Below, in pieces: positions 26,061 through 34,647 of a stretch of DNA of 64,000 nt. How positions within the stretch are numbered: the first letter of the stretch is position 1; the number at the start of each line of letters is the position of its first letter. The stretch is from Chryseobacterium gleum. GTDB taxonomy: Bacteria > Bacteroidota > Bacteroidia > Flavobacteriales > Flavobacteriaceae. The position numbers and the translations under genes were made by a program. Location of the stretch: contig CAMCVI010000006.1 in the NCBI GenBank assembly GCA_945881885.1, positions 62,001 through 126,000 on the forward strand. Direction: 5' to 3'. The notes beneath the pieces are model-generated. The model was given only the letters and a program-made list of their open reading frames with translations. It was not told the origin of the DNA and made no database searches.

Positions 26061-27167
26061 TTAGTTCACAATAATTTTTTTAGTCAAAATTCCGTTTTCA
26101 GCAGTGATTTGTAAAAAATAAAATCCTTGTTGTAAATTATTTAATTTAAAGGTATTTTGATTGAAAATAGGTTGTGATATCTCTTTAACTATTTGTCCAA
26201 TACTATTAATCAATGATATTTTAGTAATAGTTTCTAAAGTATAAATTTCAATTTCATTTGAATTTGTTGGGTTAGGGAAGATCGATACTGAATTATCAGC
26301 CAAAAAACTTTGTGAGTTCAAAAAAATCGTTGGCCATCGGTTTTCTGCTGCTGGTCCACCCCAAATAACTGTAGCCAAGTAAGGATTATCGATAAACGGA
26401 TTTCTATTTCCTTGTGCATACGTATTAAAAGCATTCCCATGATAAGTATTTCGATTGTCTTCATAAACGGAAACAGGATCTTCTGCGTTCCATTGTAAAA
26501 ATAATTGAATCATATTTGTGTCGGTTGAAACAGTAGCGCCAGTTCCAACATTAATTGGTAAACATTGTGTAGGGTATCTTAAATACATATACATCATCAT
26601 TCTGGCGACATCTCCTTTCCATTCATTACCAGGAAACCAACCACCTAAAACCGGAGAAGAAATACCTGAACCAGCTGCAAATTTTAAATTTCCCCTATTA
26701 CCATTTCTATCTACATCGCAAGATCTTAAATGATGTGCATCTTCACCAGCATCACTTTCAGCTGACGTCAGAGCACCATCCACTAAAGCTGGCGTTCCTA
26801 ATGATTTTGCGTATACATGTTCACGGTTCCATTCACACGAATTTCCACCACCATTACTTAAAATATTTCTTTCTCGATGGTCATTGTCGTCTGAAGTGGA
26901 AGTAGGGCAAGTAGTGCTACTGAAACCATACAACAACAAAACATCATTTAAATTAGTAGGATTAACATCTGTAGCTTGAGTTGCATTCCAATCTTGTGCG
27001 TAAGTAAGAAAATTAGTGTGTGTTGTCGTAATTTTAGTTGATAAGGCACTCTTTAAATTCATACCAGTTAAGGTCCAATTCATTCCGTTATAGTAAGGAT
27101 TTGCTGGTAATCCCGCTTGTCCAAAACTAAGTTGAGCAAATAATATTAATAGTAGGTTTTTTTTCAT
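26061..27167 (-). CDS. Secreted endonuclease I family nuclease with T9SS sorting domain
   Basis: 368 residues. Signal peptide MKKNLLLILFAQLSFGQ, then the endonuclease I (EndA/NucM) domain with the His-Me finger WNREHVYAKS, DAHHLRSCDVDRN and NRNPFIDNPYLA. A type A T9SS C-terminal domain follows from about residue 295 (IFPNPTNSNEIEI to GILTKKIIVN). The enzyme should be exported through the outer membrane to degrade extracellular DNA or RNA for nutrients. It lies 13 bases after the RsmB-like gene on the same strand and may be co-transcribed. Confidence 0.9.
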   Translation of the reverse strand: MKKNLLLILFAQLSFGQAGLPANPYYNGMNWTLTGMNLKSALSTKITTTHTNFLTYAQDWNATQATDVNPTNLNDVLLLYGFSSTTCPTSTSDDNDHRERNILSNGGGNSCEWNREHVYAKSLGTPALVDGALTSAESDAGEDAHHLRSCDVDRNGNRGNLKFAAGSGISSPVLGGWFPGNEWKGDVARMMMYMYLRYPTQCLPINVGTGATVSTDTNMIQLFLQWNAEDPVSVYEDNRNTYHGNAFNTYAQGNRNPFIDNPYLATVIWGGPAAENRWPTIFLNSQSFLADNSVSIFPNPTNSNEIEIYTLETITKISLINSIGQIVKEISQPIFNQNTFKLNNLQQGFYFLQITAENGILTKKIIVN

Positions 27168-27180
27168 ATTTAGGGAGGGG

Positions 27181-28398
27181 TTAATTGTTTCTTATTAATA
27201 AAGCCATGTAAAATCCGTCAAAGCCAGATTCATGAGCCAACACTTTTTTATCTTGAACAAAAGTGAAGTTTTTTCCAATTTCAGTAGTTAAGAATTTTTT
27301 TACTTGTTCTTGATTTTCAGAAGGGAGAACACTGCATGTTGCATACACTAATTTGCCTCCTGGTTTTACAATAGGCGCGTAGCTTTCCAAAACTTCTGCT
27401 TGTACTTTACGAATATTATCAATAAATTCTGGTTTTAATTTCCATTTAGCATCTGGATTTCTCTTTAATACGCCAAGTCCACTACAAGGGGCATCAATAA
27501 GCACTCTATCGGCTTGACCGTGAAGTTTCTTAATCACTTTAGTGGTATCAATCACACGATATTCAATGTTATGAATCCCATTCCGCTTAGCACGAATTTT
27601 CAATTGTTTTAATTTACTTTCATACAAATCCATGGCAATAATTTGTCCTTTGTTTTCCATCAAGCAAGCCATGTGAAGCGTTTTTCCACCTGCACCAGCA
27701 CAAGTATCTACAACTCGCATACCAGGCTGAATATCTAACATATGAGCGACCATTTGAGAAGAAGCATCTTGCACTTCAAACATACCGTTTTTAAAGATGT
27801 CAGTCATAAAAACGTTAGCTCTTTCTTCTAATTCTAGAGCTTCTGGATAATCTTGAAGTATTTTTGTATGAATATCTAATTGAAGTAATTCTTGTTTTAA
27901 AGCTTCTTTAGTTGTTTTAATTGTATTGGTTCGTAAAATAACTTTTGCAGGTTCATTTTGAGCCGTAATTTCTTTAGACCAAATTGCTTCACCTAATTCT
28001 TTTACGCCAATTTCATCCATCCAATCAGGAATAGATTCTTTAAATTTTCTATCTTTAGATAATTCATCAAATTTTCCTTTGATTCGTCTTACAGGTGTAC
28101 CTTCAAAATATTTCCAATCTGGCAAAGTATAACCTTTTAATGTAGCCCAAACAGCAAACATTCTCCAAATGCTATCTCTATCAAATGGTTCTTTTTTTAT
28201 TTCAGCAATTTCAGCATAAAGTCGTTTCCATCGTACAATATCATAAATGGTTTCAGCCACAAATTTCCTGTCGCTGCTTCCCCATCTTTTGTCTAATTTC
28301 AGGGCTCTAGCAACAACTTTATCGGCATATTCTCCTTCGTTAAAAATTGCCATCAAGGCGTCTATTACTGCAAAACTAATGTTTCTATGAAATTTCAT
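27181..28398 (-). CDS. RsmB/NOP family rRNA or tRNA (cytosine-5) methyltransferase
   Basis: 405 residues from the ATG at 28398; a 15-codon upstream extension in frame is rejected because the promoter box covers it. N-terminal NusB-like region, then the SAM domain with VVDTCAGAGGKT, DAPCSGLGVLKRNPD and YATCSVLPSENQ. The two Cys of DAPC and TCS are the release cysteine and catalytic nucleophile of m5C enzymes. It is probably RsmB (16S C967) or a relative; the target is not certain. Confidence 0.88.
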   Translation of the reverse strand: MKFHRNISFAVIDALMAIFNEGEYADKVVARALKLDKRWGSSDRKFVAETIYDIVRWKRLYAEIAEIKKEPFDRDSIWRMFAVWATLKGYTLPDWKYFEGTPVRRIKGKFDELSKDRKFKESIPDWMDEIGVKELGEAIWSKEITAQNEPAKVILRTNTIKTTKEALKQELLQLDIHTKILQDYPEALELEERANVFMTDIFKNGMFEVQDASSQMVAHMLDIQPGMRVVDTCAGAGGKTLHMACLMENKGQIIAMDLYESKLKQLKIRAKRNGIHNIEYRVIDTTKVIKKLHGQADRVLIDAPCSGLGVLKRNPDAKWKLKPEFIDNIRKVQAEVLESYAPIVKPGGKLVYATCSVLPSENQEQVKKFLTTEIGKNFTFVQDKKVLAHESGFDGFYMALLIRNN

Positions 28399-28420
28399 GT
28401 ATTTTAAATAAAAATGCTTG

Positions 28421-28428
28421 CAAATATA
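28421..28428 (-). promoter_or_regulatory. Promoter -7 box of the RsmB-like gene (TATATTTG)
   Basis: An exact consensus on the minus strand, 22 bases before the ATG at 28398. Confidence 0.65.
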
Positions 28429-28559
28429 GTAATTAAAACCCAAAAAACCTCTGATTTATTGGTTAAATAGCAAGGATTTAACTTTCAAACTTCTAATAAA
28501 TTCATTTTGGAAATAGCAGTTTTTGAATAAATTGTATATTAGCCTAAAATAAGTTTTGT

Positions 28560-29591
28560 ATGAAATGTTGGACCTTTTTGCTGTTTTTTGTTTTTTTATC
28601 TTGTAAATCAACTTATAAAGTTTTAGATAGAAAAGATATATTGTTAGATTCCCTTTCGATTAGGGCTATTTATCCAACGATAAATGGCATTTGGTTTGGA
28701 GGCACGAATAGTAAAGCAGGATTTATTAGTTTTCAAAACGAAAACCAAACTAAAATTGTAAAACTTAAAAATGAAAAAACAGATTTTAGAAGTATTGCCT
28801 ACGGAAATGGTTCCATTTATGTTTTAAATGCTGGAACTCCTGCAAACATGTACACATTAAATACTTTTGATTACAGTTGTGCATCTAGTTTAATTTATAC
28901 TGAAAATGGTGAAAAAGTATTTTATGATAGTATGTTTATTGATGCTAAAACGGGGCTTGGAATAGTCATAGGTGATCCTACAATAGATTGCTTATCTTTG
29001 CTTATAACTGAAAATTCTGGGAAAACTTGGAAGAAATTACCTTGTGGAATTTTACCTAAAACCGTTGAAGGGGAAGCGGCTTTTGCGGCAAGCGATACAA
29101 ATGTAAAAATTGTTGATGGGGTTATTTATATTATTTCTGGAGGAATAAAATCCAGGTTATTTATGAGTGAAGATAAAGGCAGTACTTGGCAGGTTTTTAA
29201 CACTCCTATAATTCAAGGTAAAGCGATGACGGGTGCGTTTTCTATGGATTTTTATAACAAAAGAAAAGGAATTATTGTAGGTGGAAATTACGACAATCAA
29301 AATGATAATTCTGTCAATAAAGCCGTTACAAGAAATGGTGGTGAAACGTGGTCAATAGTATCAAAAAATGAAGCTTTTGGTTATGCCTCTTGTGTGCAAT
29401 TTATGCCAAAAAGCCATGGCAAAGTAATCTATACTTGTGGTACTTCAGGAGTTTATTATTCTACAAATTTTGGAGAAAAATGGACAAAAATTTTAGATGA
29501 TACGGATTTTTACACATTTCGTTTCAGCGGGAAAAATAATATCTATTTAGCAGGTAAAAACAAAGTGACCAAAATAAAAATAAGCCATTAA
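28560..29591 (+). CDS. YCF48/sialidase-like beta-propeller lipoprotein
   Basis: 343 residues. Lipobox FVFLSC (Cys15). Repeated Asp-box-like motifs (ENSGKTWKKLP, EDKGSTWQVFN, RNGGETWSIV, TNFGEKWTKIL) mark a sialidase/YCF48-type propeller. In flavobacterial genomes this protein is often labelled oxidoreductase, which nothing in the sequence supports. YCF48/HCF136 assists photosystem II assembly in plants and cyanobacteria, but the role in non-photosynthetic bacteria is unknown. An inverted repeat overlaps its stop codon. Confidence 0.75.
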   Translation: MKCWTFLLFFVFLSCKSTYKVLDRKDILLDSLSIRAIYPTINGIWFGGTNSKAGFISFQNENQTKIVKLKNEKTDFRSIAYGNGSIYVLNAGTPANMYTLNTFDYSCASSLIYTENGEKVFYDSMFIDAKTGLGIVIGDPTIDCLSLLITENSGKTWKKLPCGILPKTVEGEAAFAASDTNVKIVDGVIYIISGGIKSRLFMSEDKGSTWQVFNTPIIQGKAMTGAFSMDFYNKRKGIIVGGNYDNQNDNSVNKAVTRNGGETWSIVSKNEAFGYASCVQFMPKSHGKVIYTCGTSGVYYSTNFGEKWTKILDDTDFYTFRFSGKNNIYLAGKNKVTKIKISH

Positions 29592-29604
29592 AAAATGGCT
29601 TATT
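29579..29604. terminator. Inverted repeat over the stop codon, possible shared terminator
   Basis: Perfect 11-base stem AATAAGCCATT / AATGGCTTATT with a four-base loop. It includes the plus-strand stop and lies between convergent genes. The T-runs are weak, so efficiency is uncertain. Confidence 0.5.
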
Positions 29605-29614
29605 AAATACTAAT

Positions 29615-30154
29615 TTATCTTCTCGGTGGAGGTGGTGGGTGATTGTCTTTTCTTTGTTTTAATTTTTCTAAAATTTTTCTGTGAAATTCTTGTTCTATGC
29701 GTTCTAATCTTATAACTTTCTCGGCAGAAATTATTGGTATTAGTTCAGCACGCATTTTCTTTTTTAATAGCATTACCTCAGTTTCTATAGCTTCCGCGTC
29801 TTCAATTTTTTTTAATGCATCTTCATCTGAACTCTTTCTTTTGTCAAAACGAAGTTTCATTTGCGATTCTTTTAAAACCATTATTTTGTCGTCATACTTA
29901 TTATAAACAGGCCAAAATTTTTCTGCTTCAACAGAAGAAAGCGATAATTTTTGAGAAATAAATGCAATTTTCAACGATTTAATTTTATCTTTTCTTTCTT
30001 GTAGCATTTCTTTTCTAGCCGCAATTAGTTCAACTCGTTTTTCAATTAATTGTGCGCTTCTTTTCTCAATTTCTACTTTTTTCTGCTCCGAATTAACTTG
30101 TGCTTGAATGCTTAAACTAAAAATAAATGTTAGTAATATTATTGTGTTTTTCAT
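29615..30154 (-). CDS. Periplasmic helical protein in an ECF sigma cassette
   Basis: 179 residues: signal peptide ending SIQAQ, then an almost fully helical, charged chain with KIAFISQKLSLSSVEAEKFWPVYNKY and an end of PPPPPRR. The LSxxEAEKFWPVYNKY stretch is typical of a Bacteroidetes periplasmic family resembling Spy/CpxP or CnrX-type sensors. It is third in a run of sigma factor, membrane protein, this gene, with 13 bases to its neighbour. A sensor or chaperone role in the periplasm is inferred. Confidence 0.7.
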   Translation of the reverse strand: MKNTIILLTFIFSLSIQAQVNSEQKKVEIEKRSAQLIEKRVELIAARKEMLQERKDKIKSLKIAFISQKLSLSSVEAEKFWPVYNKYDDKIMVLKESQMKLRFDKRKSSDEDALKKIEDAEAIETEVMLLKKKMRAELIPIISAEKVIRLERIEQEFHRKILEKLKQRKDNHPPPPPRR

Positions 30155-30167
30155 TTTAATTTTTTAT

Positions 30168-30626
30168 TTAATTTATATTATTTAAGTTATTGTAAATCAG
30201 TTCGTTTTCTAATTCTATTAATTCTTTTTCTTCTAACATAGTGCCTACTTCGTAAACACTTAATTCCTCGGAATGCATTTGTAAATAACTCATCTCTACT
30301 AATTCAATATTGTTTGTTTCTGATGAGTTATATAACATAGGTGAAATAATAGTTATTAATAAAACTGCTGCAATTCCACTTACTTTATATAAGGTGTGTT
30401 TTAAACTGATAACTTTAGATTCTATATGCTTAATTCTAGTTAATAATTTTATTTCATTTTTAACAAAAAAATCTTCCGGTGCAACAAAACCTGATACCTT
30501 AGGAATTAAATTTGTAGTTACTTCGCCGTTTATTTTCTCCACAATTTTATCTGATAAATTATCAAAATAATCGTTAGGAGAAATAAAGCCACTTATAATT
30601 TTGTTATTTTCTAATTCTGTTATCAT
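30168..30626 (-). CDS. Single-pass membrane protein, candidate anti-sigma factor
   Basis: 152 residues. Cytoplasmic part of ~85 residues with two near-repeats (ISGFISPNDYFDNLSDKI and VSGFVAPEDFFVKNEIKL), one membrane segment (about 88-104, VSGIAAVLLITIISPML), and a short acidic periplasmic tail. No zinc-binding HxxxCxxC motif is present, so it is not a classic ZAS anti-sigma factor. Its place directly after the sigma gene (32 bases) suggests it holds the sigma factor at the membrane; that is inference from order and topology. Confidence 0.65.
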   Translation of the reverse strand: MITELENNKIISGFISPNDYFDNLSDKIVEKINGEVTTNLIPKVSGFVAPEDFFVKNEIKLLTRIKHIESKVISLKHTLYKVSGIAAVLLITIISPMLYNSSETNNIELVEMSYLQMHSEELSVYEVGTMLEEKELIELENELIYNNLNNIN

Positions 30627-30658
30627 TATTTATTTAGACTGCTTTTATTGAAAATGGT

Positions 30659-31210
30659 TTAATTGTTTTTTAAATATGCTTCAATTTTTTTTACTGCATG
30701 ATGATAATTTGCTTTTAAACCTCCAACTGAAGTATCTAAAATTTCGCTCATGTTTTCATATTTCATTTCTTCAAAGTACTTCATTTTAAAAACCAATTGT
30801 TGTTTTTCTGGTAGTGTAGCTATGGCATTTTGAAGTTTTATTTGAATGTCGTTTCCCTCGAAATAAACATCTGATTCTAAGTTCATTATCGCTTTTTGTT
30901 GCAATTCTATATTAGAAATACCTTGTTTTTTAGCTCTTTGCTCAATAAAAGTAAACGATTCGTTTGTTGCAATCCTAAACATCCAAGAATATAATTTGCT
31001 TTCTCCCTTAAATTTTCCAATATTCGAAAACACTTTTATAAATGTATTTTGAAGCACGTCGTCAGCATCATCATGGTTTAAAACAATATTTCTAATATGA
31101 AAATACAAAGGTTTTTGATAGCGTTGCACCAATTCTTTAAACGCTGTATTCTGCGTTTTAGAATTTATGAGCGTTTCTATAAATATTTTTTCTTCTTGCA
31201 AAATCAACAA
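30659..31210 (-). CDS. ECF-type RNA polymerase sigma factor
   Basis: 183 residues. Region 2 (about 25-90, HDDADDVLQNTFIKVFSNIGKF and YSWMFRIATNES) and region 4 (about 125-178, LPEKQQLVFKMKYFEEMKYENMSEIL) are clear. No ATG is available: the frame opens right after a stop, and the first candidates are TTG at 31210, 31207 and 31201. The near-consensus box TAACTTTA lies at 31228-31235. It leads a three-gene operon with a membrane protein and a periplasmic protein. Confidence 0.88.
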   Translation of the reverse strand: MLILQEEKIFIETLINSKTQNTAFKELVQRYQKPLYFHIRNIVLNHDDADDVLQNTFIKVFSNIGKFKGESKLYSWMFRIATNESFTFIEQRAKKQGISNIELQQKAIMNLESDVYFEGNDIQIKLQNAIATLPEKQQLVFKMKYFEEMKYENMSEILDTSVGGLKANYHHAVKKIEAYLKNN

Positions 31211-31266
31211 TTAGTTATTATTTGGACTAAAGTTATGTAAAAAGGTTTAATTGTAATTTATTTTTT

Positions 31267-31274
31267 TAATTTCG
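31267..31274 (+). promoter_or_regulatory. Promoter -7 box of the HAD hydrolase gene (TAATTTCG)
   Basis: TAnnTTCG variant 15 bases before the ATG at 31290, divergent from the sigma factor operon. Confidence 0.5.
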
Positions 31275-31289
31275 CAAGAAAATAATACG

Positions 31290-31940
31290 ATGTTACAAAC
31301 TGTGATTTTTGACATGGATGGCGTAATTGTTGATACAGAACCTGTACATAATTATGCTTATTACCAGCATTTTAAACTTTTAGGAATTGAGGTGTCTGAA
31401 GAAATGTTTGCCACTTTTACAGGAAATTCAACTAAAAATGTTTTTGAAAAAATTAAAGATCATTTTGGAATAATTGAAGAAACAACAACTTTAGTTGAAA
31501 AAAAACGAAGTCTGTTTAATGCTGCTTTTGACACAAAAGAAGACTTGTTTTTGCTTGAAGGCGTAGAGAATTTAATAAAACAATTACACAAAAATAGCAT
31601 TCAATTAATTTTAGCTTCTTCCTCATCTAAAGTCACTATTAGTCGTGTTTTTAATCGTTTTAATTTACATCCTTTTTTTTCTCATATTGTTTCTGGTGAA
31701 GATTTTCCGCAATCTAAACCCAATCCAGCTATTTTTTTAGAAGCGGTTAGACTATCAAATTCAAAAAAAGAAAATTGTATTGTGATTGAAGACAGTACTA
31801 ACGGAATTAAAGCCGCTCATGCAGCAGGTATTTTTTGTGTAGGTTATAGAAGTGTAAATTCCAAAAAACAAGATTATAGTTTAGCTAATGTTGTTATTGA
31901 TAATTTTGAAGAATTAGATTTTACAACAATTTTGAAATAA
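31290..31940 (+). CDS. HAD superfamily hydrolase (beta-phosphoglucomutase-like)
   Basis: 216 residues. Motif I FDMDGVIVDTEPVH (8-21), motif II in LASSSS, motif III Lys in SKPNPAIF, and motif IV IEDSTNGIKAA. The cap arrangement (insertion after motif I) places it in subfamily IA with beta-phosphoglucomutases and sugar-phosphate phosphatases. The DxDG...E pattern fits either; the substrate is not known. It converges with the photolyase gene with one base between stops. Confidence 0.88.
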   Translation: MLQTVIFDMDGVIVDTEPVHNYAYYQHFKLLGIEVSEEMFATFTGNSTKNVFEKIKDHFGIIEETTTLVEKKRSLFNAAFDTKEDLFLLEGVENLIKQLHKNSIQLILASSSSKVTISRVFNRFNLHPFFSHIVSGEDFPQSKPNPAIFLEAVRLSNSKKENCIVIEDSTNGIKAAHAAGIFCVGYRSVNSKKQDYSLANVVIDNFEELDFTTILK

Positions 31941-31941
31941 G

Positions 31942-33231
31942 TTACCCAACAGCTTCTTTATAAACACGCAAACATTTTTCTCTTGCTTCTTTATGATCAA
32001 CTATTGGATTTGGATAATGAAGCGTTTCCAATTCTGGCACCCATTTTTTGATATATTTTAATTCTTTATCGAATTTTTTTATTTGTTCTGTCGGATTAAA
32101 TATTCTAAAATAAGGCGCTGCATCAACACCAGAACCGGCAGCCCATTGCCAATTACCAATATTACTAGCTTGTTCATAATCTAATAATTTAGAAGCAAAA
32201 TAAGTTTCACCCCAACGCCAATCAATTAATAAATGTTTGCATAAAAAACTAGCCACAACCATTCGCACACGATTGTGCATGTGTCCTGTAGTATTTAATT
32301 CTCTCATACCAGCATCTACCATTGGATAGCCAGTTTTTCCATCGCACCATTTTTTAAATAAATTTTCATCATTTACCCATTTAATTTCATCGTATTTAGG
32401 TTTGAAACTTTTGGTTTGTGTATGAGGAAAATGCCATAAAATTTGCATAAAAAATTCGCGCCAAATTAGTTCTTTTAAAAAGGTCTCGTTTTCAAATTTT
32501 AATGCGTGTTGTACAAGTTTACGGATACTGATAGTTCCAAATCGTAAATGAATTCCTAATAATGAAGTCCCATTTTTTAATGCAGGAAAGTTTCTTGTGG
32601 CTTCGTATTCAGAAATTAATTTTTCAGAAATATTATAGTTTGGTAATTGTATAGCAGTTGCATCAAAACCAATATCTTGCATGGATAAAAAAGGGTAGGA
32701 GTGCGAAGTGATATTTTTTAATAACGTTTCGGAAGGATAATTTACAAGTTGAGTTGCTTTTAATTTTGCTTTCCACTTATTTGAAAATGGAGTATAAACT
32801 ACATAAGGCAAACCATCATCTTTAGCAATTTCTGATTTTTCAAAAATTACTTGATCTTTGCAGGTTTTAAACTTTACGTTGTTTGCTTTAAATAATTCAT
32901 TCAGAGCCAAATCCCTTTTACGAGCATAAGGCTCATAATCTTGATTGGTGTAGACTGTTTCAATCTTATTTTCGACAATTAGTTTTTTGAAAATCTCAAT
33001 TGGTTTGCCATGAAAAACTGCTAGAGACTTGTTTATTTTTATAAGCTCTAAATTTATTTTTTCAAGTTGATTATGTATAAAAGTTACGCGCGCATCATTT
33101 TTTTCTAAATAATGTAAAATATTTTCGTCAAAAATAAAAATTGGCAAAACAGCATCATTATCTTGTAAAGCATGAAATAAAGCCGTGTTGTCATCTAACC
33201 GTAAATCTCTTCTGAACCAAAAAATTGTCAT
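31942..33231 (-). CDS. Cryptochrome/deoxyribodipyrimidine photolyase family protein
   Basis: 429 residues. N-terminal antenna domain (WFRRDLRLDDNTAL at 5-18) and C-terminal FAD domain with LIWREFFMQILWHFP, GYPMVDAGMRELNTTGHMHNR and WRWGETYFASKLLDYE. These are the features of class I CPD photolyases, which repair UV-induced pyrimidine dimers with light. DASH cryptochromes usually are longer. The ATG at 33231 follows the upstream stop by one base, so it is coupled to the SRPBCC gene. Confidence 0.9.
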   Translation of the reverse strand: MTIFWFRRDLRLDDNTALFHALQDNDAVLPIFIFDENILHYLEKNDARVTFIHNQLEKINLELIKINKSLAVFHGKPIEIFKKLIVENKIETVYTNQDYEPYARKRDLALNELFKANNVKFKTCKDQVIFEKSEIAKDDGLPYVVYTPFSNKWKAKLKATQLVNYPSETLLKNITSHSYPFLSMQDIGFDATAIQLPNYNISEKLISEYEATRNFPALKNGTSLLGIHLRFGTISIRKLVQHALKFENETFLKELIWREFFMQILWHFPHTQTKSFKPKYDEIKWVNDENLFKKWCDGKTGYPMVDAGMRELNTTGHMHNRVRMVVASFLCKHLLIDWRWGETYFASKLLDYEQASNIGNWQWAAGSGVDAAPYFRIFNPTEQIKKFDKELKYIKKWVPELETLHYPNPIVDHKEAREKCLRVYKEAVG

Positions 33232-33232
33232 A

Positions 33233-33697
33233 TTATTTAAATTCGCCGAAGCGTTCAATTAATTTTTTTCGTCTGAATTCAAATATTTCATCTAATTTCG
33301 GTTTTACAATAAAAGGATGTACCAATTGACCTAAAATTCCCATTGGAACTTTATAATCGATTATATCTTCCATTTCTACGCCACCAGGAATTTCTTTAAT
33401 GAAATGTTTGTGATGCCATAATGCATATGGTCCAAATCTTTGTTCATCAACGAAATATTCTCCTTCTACTACATGTGTAATTTCTGTAACCCATTTGGTT
33501 TTTATTCCTAACAAAGGCGTAACAATGTACTGAATGATTTGACCAGCAAACATAGGTCTGTCTGCACCACTTAATATATTAAAGCCCATATATTCGGGTG
33601 TAATAGTTTTCAAATTTTTTGGGCTAGATAAAAATTCCCAAGCTTCTTTTTTAGAAATTGGTAAATTCTGTTTTGATTCTAATCTGTATATTTTCAT
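33233..33697 (-). CDS. SRPBCC family ligand-binding protein
   Basis: 154 residues, single START/Bet v 1-like domain: SKKEAWEFLSSPKNLKTITPEYMGF at the start, GVEMEDIIDYKVPMG at about 122-136, and a long C-terminal helix (EIFEFRRKKLIERFG). Proteins of this kind next to photolyase genes are sometimes labelled cell-division inhibitors. The pairing with a photolyase, one base apart, suggests a light- or damage-linked role; the ligand is unknown. Confidence 0.8.
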   Translation of the reverse strand: MKIYRLESKQNLPISKKEAWEFLSSPKNLKTITPEYMGFNILSGADRPMFAGQIIQYIVTPLLGIKTKWVTEITHVVEGEYFVDEQRFGPYALWHHKHFIKEIPGGVEMEDIIDYKVPMGILGQLVHPFIVKPKLDEIFEFRRKKLIERFGEFK

Positions 33698-33715
33698 GTT
33701 TTTTATTTATTACTG

Positions 33716-33723
33716 CAAATATA
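33716..33723 (-). promoter_or_regulatory. Promoter -7 box of the SRPBCC-photolyase operon (TATATTTG)
   Basis: An exact consensus on the minus strand, 18 bases before the ATG at 33697. Confidence 0.7.
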
Positions 33724-33770
33724 CGTTTGTTTAACTGTACAAATAAAATAGTAAACAAAATTATTTCAAA

Positions 33771-33805
33771 AAAAATGCCTTTAAATATTTATTTAAAGGC
33801 ATTTT
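33771..33805 (-). terminator. Terminator of the gene at 33822-34556
   Basis: Stem ATGCCTTTAAAT / ATTTAAAGGCAT with a four-base loop. On the minus strand it is followed by a run of eight T. Confidence 0.85.
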
Positions 33806-33821
33806 AATAAAAAATTAAAAT

Positions 33822-34556
33822 TTATAATTTCATTTCGGATTTTTTAACAATTTTAGCGATTCTTTTTCCTAAATCACCCATTAGTTCTGTTAAAGCACTT
33901 TCGCACATTGGCAAAATCTTTTCTGGGCTCATAATAGGTATACCGCTTACCATAAGAGCTGTCTTTTTAGAACGTTCAGATTCTGAAAAAGCAAATACTT
34001 TCTCGCCATTTTTATTATATAATGCCATTCTAGTTGTGGCTCTTACCTTAACAGTAGAAGTGCTTCCAACTCCAAAACCTTTTTCCATAGCAAAATCAAT
34101 ATTTATAAACATCACGCCGTCAGCTTTATCAGCAAATATTTTTGCAATTCCTTCTTCATTAACTTTACCGCCAACACCTTCGTAAATGTATTTGTATTTA
34201 TCAATGGTTAAAAAATTGTTTTTTGCAAAATTTGGCAAATTATATTTCGGAATAAATGCTTGATAAGCTTCATTATTTAGGACTTCACTTTCTGGTAATA
34301 AATCAAAAGGTAATTCTTTTGAATAACTGTTGAAAAAGTTATTATGATATTGTTTCAATATTGGATTTAAATTGAAATTTGGATCATCTCTTAATTTTAA
34401 AACATCTCCCAATAAAATATCAACACCGAGACCTAAATCTTCAAACGAAATCATTTTATTTGCATAAAAAGTTACCACTGCAATTTTTTTCTTTTGTGAA
34501 AAACTTAATTGCGATAATACTAATAACGCAACACATAAAATTTTAATTTTTTTCAT
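33822..34556 (-). CDS. Secreted protein of unknown function
   Basis: 244 residues with a signal peptide (ends QLSFSQ). I do not recognise the family. The start of the mature part, KKKIAVVTFYANKMISFED, is an alpha/beta opening like those of lipoproteins that assemble curli- or TolB-like structures, and KADGVMFINIDFAM plus TTRMALYNKNGEKVF look like a central sheet. No sorting domain, so it likely stays in the periplasm or outer membrane. It is monocistronic, with promoter TAGATTTG at 34576-34583 and its own terminator. Confidence 0.65.
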   Translation of the reverse strand: MKKIKILCVALLVLSQLSFSQKKKIAVVTFYANKMISFEDLGLGVDILLGDVLKLRDDPNFNLNPILKQYHNNFFNSYSKELPFDLLPESEVLNNEAYQAFIPKYNLPNFAKNNFLTIDKYKYIYEGVGGKVNEEGIAKIFADKADGVMFINIDFAMEKGFGVGSTSTVKVRATTRMALYNKNGEKVFAFSESERSKKTALMVSGIPIMSPEKILPMCESALTELMGDLGKRIAKIVKKSEMKL

Positions 34557-34575
34557 AAGTTTATTTTTTTTTTTA

Positions 34576-34583
34576 CAAATCTA
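34576..34583 (-). promoter_or_regulatory. Promoter -7 box of the secreted protein gene (TAGATTTG)
   Basis: An exact TAnnTTTG match 19 bases before the ATG at 34556, just upstream of a long T-tract in the leader. Confidence 0.6.
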
Positions 34584-34647
34584 AATGATTTATTTTAAGT
34601 AACAAAAAAATAAAATAAATTCGTAATTTAGCAAAAAAATTATCGTC

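Noticed and set aside
28560..29591. Oxidoreductase, a common label for this family
   Set aside because: The sequence shows Asp-box propeller repeats and no nucleotide- or metal-binding motif.
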